This document shows, piece after piece, positions 26,134-33,832 of a stretch of DNA of 64,000 bases (its first letter is position 1; each line of letters opens with the position of its first letter). The stretch is from the NCBI GenBank assembly GCA_964492485.1, contig CAZBKM010000011.1, positions 32,746 to 96,745 on the forward strand. The letters are read 5' to 3'. A program made the position numbers and the translations under genes. The DNA comes from UBA5336 sp964492485. Its GTDB lineage: Bacteria; Pseudomonadota; Alphaproteobacteria; Caulobacterales; Hyphomonadaceae. Below the pieces are notes generated by a model. The model ran no database searches. It was given only the letters and a program-made list of their open reading frames with translations, and was not told the DNA's origin.

Positions 26134-26886
26134 ATGTCCCTCGTCGCGATCCTCATCATCCTCGGACTGTCGCTCGTAACCTCCTTCATTTCAGGCATCT
26201 TCGGCATGGCTGGGGGGCTGATCCTGATGGGCGGGCTGATCGCCCTGCCATCGATCGGGGTGGCGACGGCCATGGTCATTCATGGGAGTCTGCAGTTCGT
26301 CGCAAATGGCTGGCGCGCCTGGCTTCTGCGCGACGCCATCGACTGGACAGCCTTCCGCCGTTACGCCGTTGGCGCCGGGATCGGCGTGGCCGCCCTGGCG
26401 CTGGTCACCTGGCAGCCCGAAAAGCGCGCGGTCTACCTGCTCCTGGGGCTTGTGCCACTCATGGTCTGGCTGCCGAGGGGATGGTTCGATCTGGACATCC
26501 AGAAGCGCAGCCACGCCCTTGCCGCCGGACTCGGCGTCCAGGCGCTGAACACGCTGGCCGGTGTGGCCGGCCCCATGCTGGACCTGTTCTTCGTGCGCAA
26601 CGCCATGACCCGCCAGCAGATCGTCGCCACAAAGGCCGTGACCCAGGCGCTCTCGCACGTGATCAAGATCGGCTTCTGGACCGTGCCTGCGGTCGCCGCA
26701 GCGGGCACCGGAGGGCTGCCGCCCGCCTGGTTCTTTCTGCTGGCCATCCCGATCGCCATGGTGGGGACCTGGCTGGGCGGGCGGGTCCTGGACCGTCTGG
26801 ATGACAGCCGTTTCAAGGCCTGGGTGAGGCTTCTGGTAACCGGGATCGGTGGGGTGATGCTGTTGCGGGCGGCAGGCTTGGTCTGA
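26134..26886 (+). CDS. TauE/SafE-family permease
   Basis: A 250-residue protein with about eight membrane helices. The family pattern SFISGIFGMAGGLILMGGL occurs near residue 20 and the repeat-related ALNTLAGVAGPMLDLFFVR near residue 145. Members export sulfite, sulfoacetate or other small organic anions; the substrate is unknown. I chose the ATG at 26134 (MSLVAILIILGLSL). It is followed by a long A+T-rich region before the betaine operon. Confidence 0.82.
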   Translation: MSLVAILIILGLSLVTSFISGIFGMAGGLILMGGLIALPSIGVATAMVIHGSLQFVANGWRAWLLRDAIDWTAFRRYAVGAGIGVAALALVTWQPEKRAVYLLLGLVPLMVWLPRGWFDLDIQKRSHALAAGLGVQALNTLAGVAGPMLDLFFVRNAMTRQQIVATKAVTQALSHVIKIGFWTVPAVAAAGTGGLPPAWFFLLAIPIAMVGTWLGGRVLDRLDDSRFKAWVRLLVTGIGGVMLLRAAGLV

Positions 26887-27310
26887 GCGTCTATCCTGCC
26901 CGACGACGCGGCAGCGCTGCGCGCGGGACCGGCTTTGCCCTGTGAATATCATAAAATATTGAGCTCGCCGCGCAGCCCTTCGCAAAGAGCAAAATCCAAA
27001 CGGCTCAGAAAGCGAGAAATGGTGTAATAACAATCAATTCCAAACGGTCATTCGAGCGCTATCGAGCGGATATTTTACACTTTTCCACGCCTGTTTTTGC
27101 GGCAAATTCATCAAACCGTCATTCACGAAACCATCCGGTGTGGGTTTCAATACTGAGATAATGTTGTAGGAGTGGGGTGCCGCGCGACCCATGCGGGTGT
27201 TGCGCGGCGCGGCGCGGTCAAGGGCGTGAGATCATCCGCCCGCCGGCGCCATGTACATCATGCCGGACCACGAGGGTCCCGAGCGAACCGACATTGGAGG
27301 GGTGAAGACG
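26887..27310 (+). promoter_or_regulatory. A+T-rich control region upstream of the betaine operon
   Basis: About 420 bp without a gene. From ~26940 to ~27180 it is strikingly A+T-rich compared with all flanking DNA (TATCATAAAATATT, GTGTAATAACAATC, GATATTTTACACTTTT). It contains a direct repeat AAACGGTCATTC (27042-27053) / AAACCGTCATTC (27113-27124), 71 bp apart, a candidate operator pair, and a possible -10 near GATAATGTTG (~27157). It very probably carries the salt-responsive promoter of the downstream methyltransferases. Confidence 0.5.
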
Positions 27311-28147
27311 ATGCCTGAGACGCAGGCCGTGCGTGCCAAGAGCGATCCGCAGAATTTCGGCGAGGATCCGACCGCCGTCCGTGAGTCCGATCACTACGAG
27401 GAAGAGTACGTCAAACAATTCGTCGACAAATGGGACGACCTGATCGACTGGGACGCCCGTGCCGAGAGCGAAGGGCGTTTCTTCGTCGACGTTCTGCAGG
27501 CGAGGGGATGCGAGTCCGTGCTGGATGTGGCGGCGGGCACCGGCTTTCACTCGGTCCGGCTGCTGGAATCCGGATTTGACGTGACCACGGCGGACGGATC
27601 GGCCGAGATGCTGGTCAAGGCCTTCGACAATGCCAAGGCACGCGGCCAGATGCTGAAGACCGTATGTGCCGACTGGCGCTGGCTGAACCGGGACATCAAG
27701 GGCAAGTTCGACGCGATCATCTGCCTCGGCAATTCGTTCACGCATCTGTTCGACGAGCGCGACCGCCGCCGTGCGCTGGCGGAATTCTATGCCGCACTGA
27801 AGCACGACGGCATCCTGATCATGGACCAGCGCAATTATGACGTCATCCTGGATGACGGCTTTCGCACCAAGCACAAGTACTATTATTGCGGCGACAATGT
27901 CAGCGCCGAGCCGGAGCATGTGGACGACGGGTTGGCGCGCTTCCGCTACGATTTCCCCGATGGCTCGACCTACCGGCTCAACATGTTCCCGCTGCGCAAG
28001 GCCTATACCCGGAAGCTGATCCTGGAGGCCGGTTTCGCCAAGGTGCGCACCTATGGCGATTTCCAGGAGCAGTTCGACGACAGTGAGCCGGACTTTTTCA
28101 TCCATGTCGCCGAGAAGCAGAATTATGCGGAGGCCGACGATGCCTGA
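27311..28147 (+). CDS. gsmt: Glycine/sarcosine N-methyltransferase
   Basis: Catalyses SAM-dependent methylation of glycine to sarcosine and then dimethylglycine, the first part of de novo betaine synthesis. The 278-aa protein has the class I methyltransferase motif VLDVAAGTGFHSVRLLESG, the GSMT-type ADWRWLNRDIKGKFDAIICLGNSFTHL broken into motifs II-IV, and FRTKHKYYYCGDNVSAEP typical of halophile GSMT. The start at 27311 follows GGAGGGG; the upstream ATG at 27251 is unlikely. Its stop overlaps the next start by 8 bp. Confidence 0.92.
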   Translation: MPETQAVRAKSDPQNFGEDPTAVRESDHYEEEYVKQFVDKWDDLIDWDARAESEGRFFVDVLQARGCESVLDVAAGTGFHSVRLLESGFDVTTADGSAEMLVKAFDNAKARGQMLKTVCADWRWLNRDIKGKFDAIICLGNSFTHLFDERDRRRALAEFYAALKHDGILIMDQRNYDVILDDGFRTKHKYYYCGDNVSAEPEHVDDGLARFRYDFPDGSTYRLNMFPLRKAYTRKLILEAGFAKVRTYGDFQEQFDDSEPDFFIHVAEKQNYAEADDA

Positions 28148-28979
28148 TCAGCTGACCGAGGACGCGCAGGTCGCGGAAGGCTATTACGACAGCGAGGATG
28201 CCGACCGGTTCTATTTTCACATCTGGGGCGGAGAGGACATCCATGTGGGCCTCTACGCGGCTCCCGATGAGCCGATTCGCGAGGCCAGCCGTCGCACCGT
28301 GACAACCATGGCAGACAAGCTGCCCTCCGGCGCCCTGGATGGGAAGATCCTCGATCTCGGCGCAGGCTATGGCGGCTCGGCCCGTCACCTCTGCGCCGGC
28401 ACGTCGGGGCATTGGCGCTGCGTGAACATTTCCGAAACCCAGAACGCCCTCAACCGCGAGAAAAATGCCGCTGCAGGTCTGTCGGGCCGGATCGAGGTGG
28501 TGCACGGGTCCTTCGACACGTCACATGCCGAAGACGGCGAGATGGATGTGGTCTGGTCGCAGGATGCGTTTCTGCACGGCGCTGACAGGCGGCGGATCCT
28601 GGAGCTGGCGGCCCGGGCGCTGAAGCCTGGCGGGCATCTGATCTTCACCGATCCGATGCAGGCCGACACGGCCGACGCCTCCGCCCTGCAGCCGATCCTC
28701 GATCGGATCCATCTGCCCAGTCTGGGATCGGTGGCCACCTACCGGGCCTATGCCCGGGAGCTCGGCCTGGAAGAGATCGAGATCGACGAGCGGCCCGCGC
28801 AGCTGGCCACCCATTATGACAGGGTGCGGCAGGAATTGTCGCGGCGCCGGGGCGAACTTGAAGGCATGGTCTCGCCGGGCTTCGCCGACCGGATGATTGC
28901 CGGGCTCGGCCACTGGGTCGATGGCGCCGCCTCGGGCAATCTCAACTGGGGGATCCTGCACTTCCGCAAGCCGGATTGA
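28140..28979 (+). CDS. sdmt: Sarcosine/dimethylglycine N-methyltransferase
   Basis: Completes betaine synthesis by methylating sarcosine and dimethylglycine with SAM. The 279-aa protein begins with QVAEGYYDSEDADRFYFHIW, a hallmark of SDMT. The SAM motif ILDLGAGYGGSARHLC follows, then the NISETQNALNREKN segment, DVVWSQDAFLHG and GGHLIFTDPMQAD. It overlaps gsmt by 8 bp and is surely co-translated. Its TGA coincides with the edge of repeat B copy 4. Confidence 0.93.
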   Translation: MPDQLTEDAQVAEGYYDSEDADRFYFHIWGGEDIHVGLYAAPDEPIREASRRTVTTMADKLPSGALDGKILDLGAGYGGSARHLCAGTSGHWRCVNISETQNALNREKNAAAGLSGRIEVVHGSFDTSHAEDGEMDVVWSQDAFLHGADRRRILELAARALKPGGHLIFTDPMQADTADASALQPILDRIHLPSLGSVATYRAYARELGLEEIEIDERPAQLATHYDRVRQELSRRRGELEGMVSPGFADRMIAGLGHWVDGAASGNLNWGILHFRKPD

Positions 28980-29074
28980 AGCGCCGCTCTTTCGTTTCAC
29001 TTTGGACCGTCGCTTTCCATCAGTGTTCCTGCGCAAGTCTCCGGTCGAAACCGGGTCCGCCGGCTCCGAACTTG
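28977..29074. repeat. Dispersed palindromic repeat, family B, copy 4 (reverse orientation)
   Basis: Reads as the reverse complement of the other copies: TGAAGCGCCGCTCTTTCG at the left, ending CGGCTCCGAACTTGC. The first TGA is the stop of the dimethylglycine methyltransferase. It fills the convergent gap to tadA. Confidence 0.82.
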
Positions 29075-29126
29075 CTCCAGGGCGGATTCGGGCCGGATCG
29101 AAGTGCCGGGCCAACCGGTTATCTCG

Positions 29127-29585
29127 TCAGCGCCGTGCGCGGAAGAAGTCCCGCAGCAGCGTTGCGGCCTGTTCGCCCGCGTCTGTATCCTGCAGGACCT
29201 CCGGCCGCCAGTGGCAGGTTGGCTGTTCGAAGAAGCGTGGCCCATGCAGGAGGGCGCCGCCCTTGGGATCTGCGGCGGCGAAGACGACCCGACCGATCCG
29301 TGCGAAACTGATCGCGGCTGCGCACATCGCACACGGCTCCAGGGTCACATGGAGCACCGTGCCCGTCAGTCGGTAGTTGCCCCTTGCCACAGCGGCCCGG
29401 CGGATCGCCAGAATTTCCGCATGGGCGGTGGGATCGTGGCTGCCAACGGGTGCGTTGTGCGCCTCGGCGAGAAGGGCGCCCGTATCCGCATCGCTCAGGA
29501 CCGCGCCCACCGGCACCTCGCCGGCGTCCGCAGCCTGGCGGGCCAGGGCGAGAGCGCGAGACATGGGATCGCACGGCACGGACAT
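29127..29585 (-). CDS. tadA: tRNA-specific adenosine deaminase
   Basis: Converts A34 to inosine in tRNA-Arg(ACG). The zinc/catalytic motifs are TAHAEILAIR (His and Glu) and EPCAMCAAA (two Cys), and the dimer/tRNA contact RVVFAAADPKGGA is also typical. I use the ATG at 29585, giving 152 aa, preceded by GGGGAGG. The frame stays open much further upstream, antisense to rsmD, but that part is a shadow. It is divergent from rsmD with only 40 bp between starts. Confidence 0.92.
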   Translation of the reverse strand: MSVPCDPMSRALALARQAADAGEVPVGAVLSDADTGALLAEAHNAPVGSHDPTAHAEILAIRRAAVARGNYRLTGTVLHVTLEPCAMCAAAISFARIGRVVFAAADPKGGALLHGPRFFEQPTCHWRPEVLQDTDAGEQAATLLRDFFRARR

Positions 29586-29625
29586 GCCTCCCCTGTCGCC
29601 CAAGGGGGTGCTAGAGGCAAGCGCC

Positions 29626-30192
29626 ATGAAGATCATCGCAGGACGCTTCAGGGGCCACATGCTGGCCGCGCCCAAGGGACAGCTGACCCGCCCGACCAGC
29701 GGTGCCGTCCGGGAAGCCGTGTTCAATCGGCTGGTCCACGCCGATTGGGCGCCACGGCTGGAGGGCGCGCGGGTGATCGACCTCTTCGCCGGGTCGGGCG
29801 CGCTGGGCCTGGAAGCGCTCTCGCGGGGGGCAGCCTTCTGCCTGTTCGTGGAGACCGACGCCAGGGCGCGCGGCGCCATTCGCGACAATGTGGAGCGGCT
29901 TGGCCTCTATGGCGTCACGCGACTGCACCGCCGGTCGGCGACCGATCTCGGACCACGCCCGGCGGGCCTCGGCGCGCCCTTTGACCTGGCCTTCCTCGAT
30001 CCGCCCTATCGCAAGGGTTTGATCGAGCCGGCGCTGGCGTCGCTTGCGGTTGGCGGATGGCTGGCGGAGACCGCCTTCGCTGTGGTGGAGACCGCCGCGG
30101 ACGAGGCGCCTGACCCCGAGGGCTGGGAGATCGTCGACCGTCGCGGACATGGAGCGGCGGCCGTCCACATGCTCAGGCGCTCAGGGGCGTGA
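29626..30192 (+). CDS. rsmD: 16S rRNA (guanine966-N2)-methyltransferase
   Basis: A 188-aa SAM methyltransferase acting on assembled 30S precursors. It begins MKIIAGRFRGHMLAAP, then RPTSGAVREAVFNRL. The SAM motif is VIDLFAGSGALGLEALSRGA, and the catalytic motif is AFLDPPYRKGLIE. The ATG is at 29626. Its 3' end overlaps the convergent patatin gene by 20 bp. Confidence 0.92.
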   Translation: MKIIAGRFRGHMLAAPKGQLTRPTSGAVREAVFNRLVHADWAPRLEGARVIDLFAGSGALGLEALSRGAAFCLFVETDARARGAIRDNVERLGLYGVTRLHRRSATDLGPRPAGLGAPFDLAFLDPPYRKGLIEPALASLAVGGWLAETAFAVVETAADEAPDPEGWEIVDRRGHGAAAVHMLRRSGA

Positions 30193-31228
30193 GGAAATCG
30201 TCCTTTATGCTGACACTGGAGGACTTGCAGACCTTGTCGTAGCAGTCGTCGAGGAACTGTCCGGCATGGTCCCGGCCCATGGTGTGGAGCTGCATCAGGA
30301 ACGACCAGCGCGTGTCATATTTGGTCTCAAGGCTCAGATGGCACAGCGCCTCGCCGCCACGGATCGCGTGAATGTAGAGCCGGCGGTACTTGCCCCGGAC
30401 CCGGTCGGCGAGCCAATTCTCGTCCAGCAGGCGCTGCACGAAGGCGATGGCGCGCAGCTCGCCGAACAGGGCGGAGTTGAAACTGATCTCGTTGAGACGG
30501 TCCTGGATCGCCGCAGCGGTGCGTGGCGTACCCGGCCGGGTGAGCGGGTTGAGCAGGACCAGCAGCACGTCATTCGGAGCACCCGAATAGATCAGGGGGA
30601 AAAGGGCTGGATTGCCCATATACCCGCCATCCCAATAAGGCACCCCGTCGATCTCGACCGCCTTGAAGGTCTGGGGCAGGCAGGCCGAGGCGAGGGCGGC
30701 ATCGAGCGTGATTTCCTCGCCCCGGAACACCTTGACGCGTCCGGTCTCCACATTGGTCGCCGCGATGAACAGGTCGATGTCCGAGGCACGCACGGAGTCG
30801 AAACAGATCACCCGGTCCAGCACCGCTCGAAGCGGATTGAAGTCGAACGGGTTGAGGTCATAGGGACTGGCGAAACTGGTCAAGGCATTGGCCAGGCTGA
30901 AGGGCGTGAACGCCGCCAGCGGGTTGTAGGCGGCAAAGGCGGCCGGCCAGGTCGGCGGGGCCAGGCTCGAGACGGGCGCACTGGTGCGCGCGACCTCCGA
31001 CCAGAGGTGCTTCAGCAGGGCGCGTGCCCCCTCCGGTCCGTTCTCCTGCATGCCGGCCGCCAGGGCCACGGCATTCATGGCGCCGGCGCTGGTGGCCGTG
31101 ATGGCGCGGATGTCGAGGCGCCCGTCCTCGAGCAGCCTGTCCAGTACGCCCCAGGTAAAGGCGCCGTGGGCGCCGCCGCCCTGGAGCGCAAGGCTGATCT
31201 TCTTACGCTTTGCAAGTTTCCGCGCCAT
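30173..31228 (-). CDS. Patatin-like phospholipase
   Basis: A 351-residue Ser-Asp dyad hydrolase. The oxyanion loop LALQGGGAHGAF lies near residues 13-24, the nucleophile elbow ATSAGAMN contains Ser47, and the catalytic Asp is in YWDGGYMGNP near residue 203. No signal peptide is visible, so a cytoplasmic or membrane-surface role is likely. Bacterial patatins hydrolyse acyl lipids or serve as virulence or storage-lipid enzymes; the substrate here is unknown. The start follows AGGAG. It overlaps rsmD convergently. Confidence 0.87.
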   Translation of the reverse strand: MARKLAKRKKISLALQGGGAHGAFTWGVLDRLLEDGRLDIRAITATSAGAMNAVALAAGMQENGPEGARALLKHLWSEVARTSAPVSSLAPPTWPAAFAAYNPLAAFTPFSLANALTSFASPYDLNPFDFNPLRAVLDRVICFDSVRASDIDLFIAATNVETGRVKVFRGEEITLDAALASACLPQTFKAVEIDGVPYWDGGYMGNPALFPLIYSGAPNDVLLVLLNPLTRPGTPRTAAAIQDRLNEISFNSALFGELRAIAFVQRLLDENWLADRVRGKYRRLYIHAIRGGEALCHLSLETKYDTRWSFLMQLHTMGRDHAGQFLDDCYDKVCKSSSVSIKDDFLTPLSA

Positions 31229-31272
31229 GGGCGGCTCCTGCTCTCATCGGGTCGCGAACCGCGTGTCCCTGG

Positions 31273-31674
31273 TCAACTGGTCGGAACGGTGTCCTGGCAC
31301 CGGCCTTCGAGGGGTTGGCGCCCGGTCACCCGGAACACCTCGCCGCCGCCCGCAAAGCGATAGACCCCGTCGGTTTCGAAGACGTCAAAACAACTGGCCA
31401 ATCCGCCATAGGTGAAACAGGCCATGGCCTCCTCGGTCACCCACATGAGCCCGGCGCGGCTGGTGCCGTGAAAGGTGTAGAGAGTGGGACCGCCCCGCTC
31501 GATGCATTCGCGCCAGGGCGCATTGTCGGATTCGGTCACGCCGGTCAGCACATATCCCATGAGTTCCTGCCGGATTTCGTCGGCACCCACCTTGCGGCCA
31601 AGACCTTCATTGGCCTGGCCGAGGGCCGGTGCGAGGACGCAAAGCATCAGGAAAAGAAGTGCCGCACTGCGCAT
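31273..31674 (-). CDS. Small secreted protein of unknown function
   Basis: A 133-residue protein with a clear signal peptide, MRSAALLFLMLCVLAPALGQA. The mature part (~112 aa) has four Cys (REC, MACF, ASCFDV, GRCQD) that could form two disulfides. A Trp/Thr-rich segment LYTFHGTSRAGLMWV lies between them. No family is recognised. It lies 44 bp upstream of the patatin gene on the same strand, so the two may be co-transcribed. Confidence 0.65.
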   Translation of the reverse strand: MRSAALLFLMLCVLAPALGQANEGLGRKVGADEIRQELMGYVLTGVTESDNAPWRECIERGGPTLYTFHGTSRAGLMWVTEEAMACFTYGGLASCFDVFETDGVYRFAGGGEVFRVTGRQPLEGRCQDTVPTS

Positions 31675-31708
31675 GGTGCCCGAGCCCGAGGTCGCCTAGG
31701 TTGCGCTT

Positions 31709-32128
31709 ATGTCATGGCCCACACCGCCTGCCAAACCGGTGCCTGCAGTCAGCGTCGCGTGCTTTCGCGGGGGGCGGGTCCTGCTGGTACGCCGCGCCAA
31801 CCCGCCGCTGCCGGGTCTTTGGACTTTGCCCGGAGGCCGCATAGAGCCCGGCGAGCCGGCGCGCACGGCCGCCTTGCGGGAGCTGGCCGAGGAGACCGGC
31901 GTCACGGCCCGGTTGCTGGGGATCGTGGACGTGGTCGACGTGATCGAGCCCGACCATCACTATGTGCTGCTGCCCTTTGCAGCGCTCTGGCAGTCGGGGG
32001 AGCCGGTCGCCGGAGACGATGCGCTGGCGGTCCGCTACGCGACGCCGGGCGAGCTGGCAGGGCTTGGCGTCACCGCCCGCACCCGGGAAACGGTTGCTGC
32101 CGCTGCGGCAATCGCCGCCAAGGCTTGA
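31709..32128 (+). CDS. Nudix hydrolase
   Basis: A 139-aa protein with a complete Nudix box at residues 42-64: G-x5-E-x7-REL-x-EE-x-G (begins GGRIEPGEPARTAALREL). It cleaves a nucleoside-diphosphate-linked compound using Mg2+. The preceding LLVRRANPPLPGLWTLPGG resembles ADP-ribose or MutT-type members. The specific substrate cannot be assigned. It is divergent from the small secreted protein gene. Confidence 0.88.
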   Translation: MSWPTPPAKPVPAVSVACFRGGRVLLVRRANPPLPGLWTLPGGRIEPGEPARTAALRELAEETGVTARLLGIVDVVDVIEPDHHYVLLPFAALWQSGEPVAGDDALAVRYATPGELAGLGVTARTRETVAAAAAIAAKA

Positions 32129-32197
32129 TTTTCGCAACCGGCCCGCGCGAGATCGCACGCGCAGGATTGCAAACAGCCAAGACGGGAGGAGAGTTCG

Positions 32198-32983
32198 ATG
32201 GCGTATGCCCCCTTTGATCTGACAGGAAAGGTCGTGCTGGTGACCGGCGGGAACCGTGGTATCGGCTATGGGATGGCTGAGGCGCTCGCCGCCTCCAATG
32301 CCCATGTGGCCATCTGGGGTCGGAACGCGGAGTCCAATGCCGCCGCCGTGGAGGCGCTGTCGGGCCTCGGCAACGGTGAGGTGAAGGCCTGGACCGTCGA
32401 CGTGGCCGACGAGGCGGCCGTGGTCGAGGCGACCCAGGCCGTGGTGGCCGACATGGGCCGGATCGACAGTTGCTTTGCCAATGCCGGCGTCGGCTTCGGC
32501 GCGCCGTCCTTCACCGAGATGGATACCGAGACCTGGCAAAAGAACATGCGGATCAACCTGGACGGTGCGTTCTGGACCCTGCGTGAGAGCGTGAAGCACA
32601 TCGTGGCCCGCGCAAAAGACGGCGATCCGGGTGGCAGCGTCGTCGGTACGGCCTCGCTTGCCGCCATCGAAGGGGCGGCGCGCAACCAGGCCTATGCCGC
32701 CACAAAGGGTGGCCTGATCTCCATGCTGAAGGGGATCGCCGTGGAAACCGCGCGCTATGGCGTGCGCGCCAACGCCATCCTGCCGGGCTGGATTGCGACC
32801 GACATGACCGAAGCGGCGCAGAACGCGCAGGTCTTCCAGGACAAGGTGATCTCGCGCGTCCCGATCCGCCGCTGGGGTGAGCCGAAGGATTTCGGCGGTG
32901 TGGCCGTCTATCTCGCCTCCGATGCATCGGCCTATCATTCCGGTGATACGTTCATCGTCGATGGCGGGTACTCGATCTTCTGA
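32198..32983 (+). CDS. Short-chain dehydrogenase/reductase
   Basis: A 261-aa SDR enzyme. The cofactor motif TGGNRGIG lies at about residues 16-23, NAG at 95-97, and the active site is Ser153, Tyr166, Lys170 (YAATK). A late GWIATDMTE and VDGGYS complete the classical pattern. The residue after the second strand (WGRN) suggests NADP preference. The substrate is unknown. It starts after GGGAGGAGAG and follows the Nudix gene by 69 bp. Confidence 0.88.
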   Translation: MAYAPFDLTGKVVLVTGGNRGIGYGMAEALAASNAHVAIWGRNAESNAAAVEALSGLGNGEVKAWTVDVADEAAVVEATQAVVADMGRIDSCFANAGVGFGAPSFTEMDTETWQKNMRINLDGAFWTLRESVKHIVARAKDGDPGGSVVGTASLAAIEGAARNQAYAATKGGLISMLKGIAVETARYGVRANAILPGWIATDMTEAAQNAQVFQDKVISRVPIRRWGEPKDFGGVAVYLASDASAYHSGDTFIVDGGYSIF

Positions 32984-33166
32984 TCCCTTCCCGGGCATTT
33001 GGACGGGGGCCCGCACCGACGAGCGGGACCGGCCCCGGCCATTTGTCCGGGGCAGGCCACGGTTCGAACAGGCCGGCACACCCCCTTTTCCGGATTTCCG
33101 CCTAATCGGCGGCATGCCCCATGCACATCTGCCTGCTAACGCCGTGTCATGCAGGGAGACCTCGTC

Positions 33167-33733
33167 ATGTTTCGCTCCGTCGCAGCCTTTGTCATATTGT
33201 CGTTCGCCGCGCCCCAGGCCCTTGCAGGCCCGGAGGCGGAAGCCATCATCGAACGCGCCGTCGACCGTTTCGAGGCCGGCCGGTTCGACGTGACCAACCT
33301 GCGCGAGACCGTGGACGTCCGCCGTATCGCCCGCTTCACGCTGGGCCGGCATGCCCACGGCTTCAGCGAGGACGATATCGACCGCTATACCGAGGCGTTC
33401 GAGCGGTTCCTCATCCGGATGCTTAACCAGGAGGCCGGCCGCTTCGAGGGTGCGGATATTCGTGTGTCCGGTTCGATCGACCGGGCACCCGCGGATTCGA
33501 TCGTCATCACCGAGGTCAACGTCTCCGGCGCTGCACCGGAAACCGTCCGCTGGCGCGTCCTGGAGCGTGATGGCGACTGGAAGGTGGTCGATGTCGAAGC
33601 CTTCGGCTTATGGTTGGCCATCGAACAGCGCGCCCAGGTGGCCGCGATTCTCGACCGTCGCCGGGCCGATATCGAAGCCGTCATCGATGCCCTGGAGCCG
33701 GGCCGAAACCGCCTGGCCGAACGGGCGAGCTAA
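33167..33733 (+). CDS. MlaC/Ttg2D-like phospholipid-transport periplasmic protein
   Basis: A 188-aa exported protein with signal peptide MFRSVAAFVILSFAAPQALA. It has the MlaC-type layout: helices with RIARFTLGRHAHGFSEDDIDRY and a beta-rich core (DSIVITEVNVSG; VRWRVLERDGDWKVVDVEAFGLWLA). Members carry phospholipids between outer- and inner-membrane Mla complexes. No mlaEFD genes are nearby, so its partner is uncertain. The start at 33167 follows AGGGAG. Its TAA abuts repeat A. Confidence 0.78.
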   Translation: MFRSVAAFVILSFAAPQALAGPEAEAIIERAVDRFEAGRFDVTNLRETVDVRRIARFTLGRHAHGFSEDDIDRYTEAFERFLIRMLNQEAGRFEGADIRVSGSIDRAPADSIVITEVNVSGAAPETVRWRVLERDGDWKVVDVEAFGLWLAIEQRAQVAAILDRRRADIEAVIDALEPGRNRLAERAS

Positions 33734-33828
33734 GGCATTTTCAAGCGAAGTGGGCCCCGGTTCGCGTTAAGAAAATGCCCAAAACCAAGACTTCTGGGCA
33801 TTTTCAAGCGAAGTGGGCCCCGGTTCGC
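33731..33828. repeat. Dispersed palindromic repeat, family A, copy 4 (tandem A2 modules)
   Basis: A complete A2 (33734-33779, GGCATTTTC...GAAAATGCC) begins right after the TAA of the MlaC-like gene. A second A2 (33796-33828) in the same orientation is cut short after GGTTCG, next to the topA stop codon at 33833. No A1 module is present. This is the only tandem of A2 in the window. Confidence 0.8.
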
Positions 33829-33832
33829 CGGT

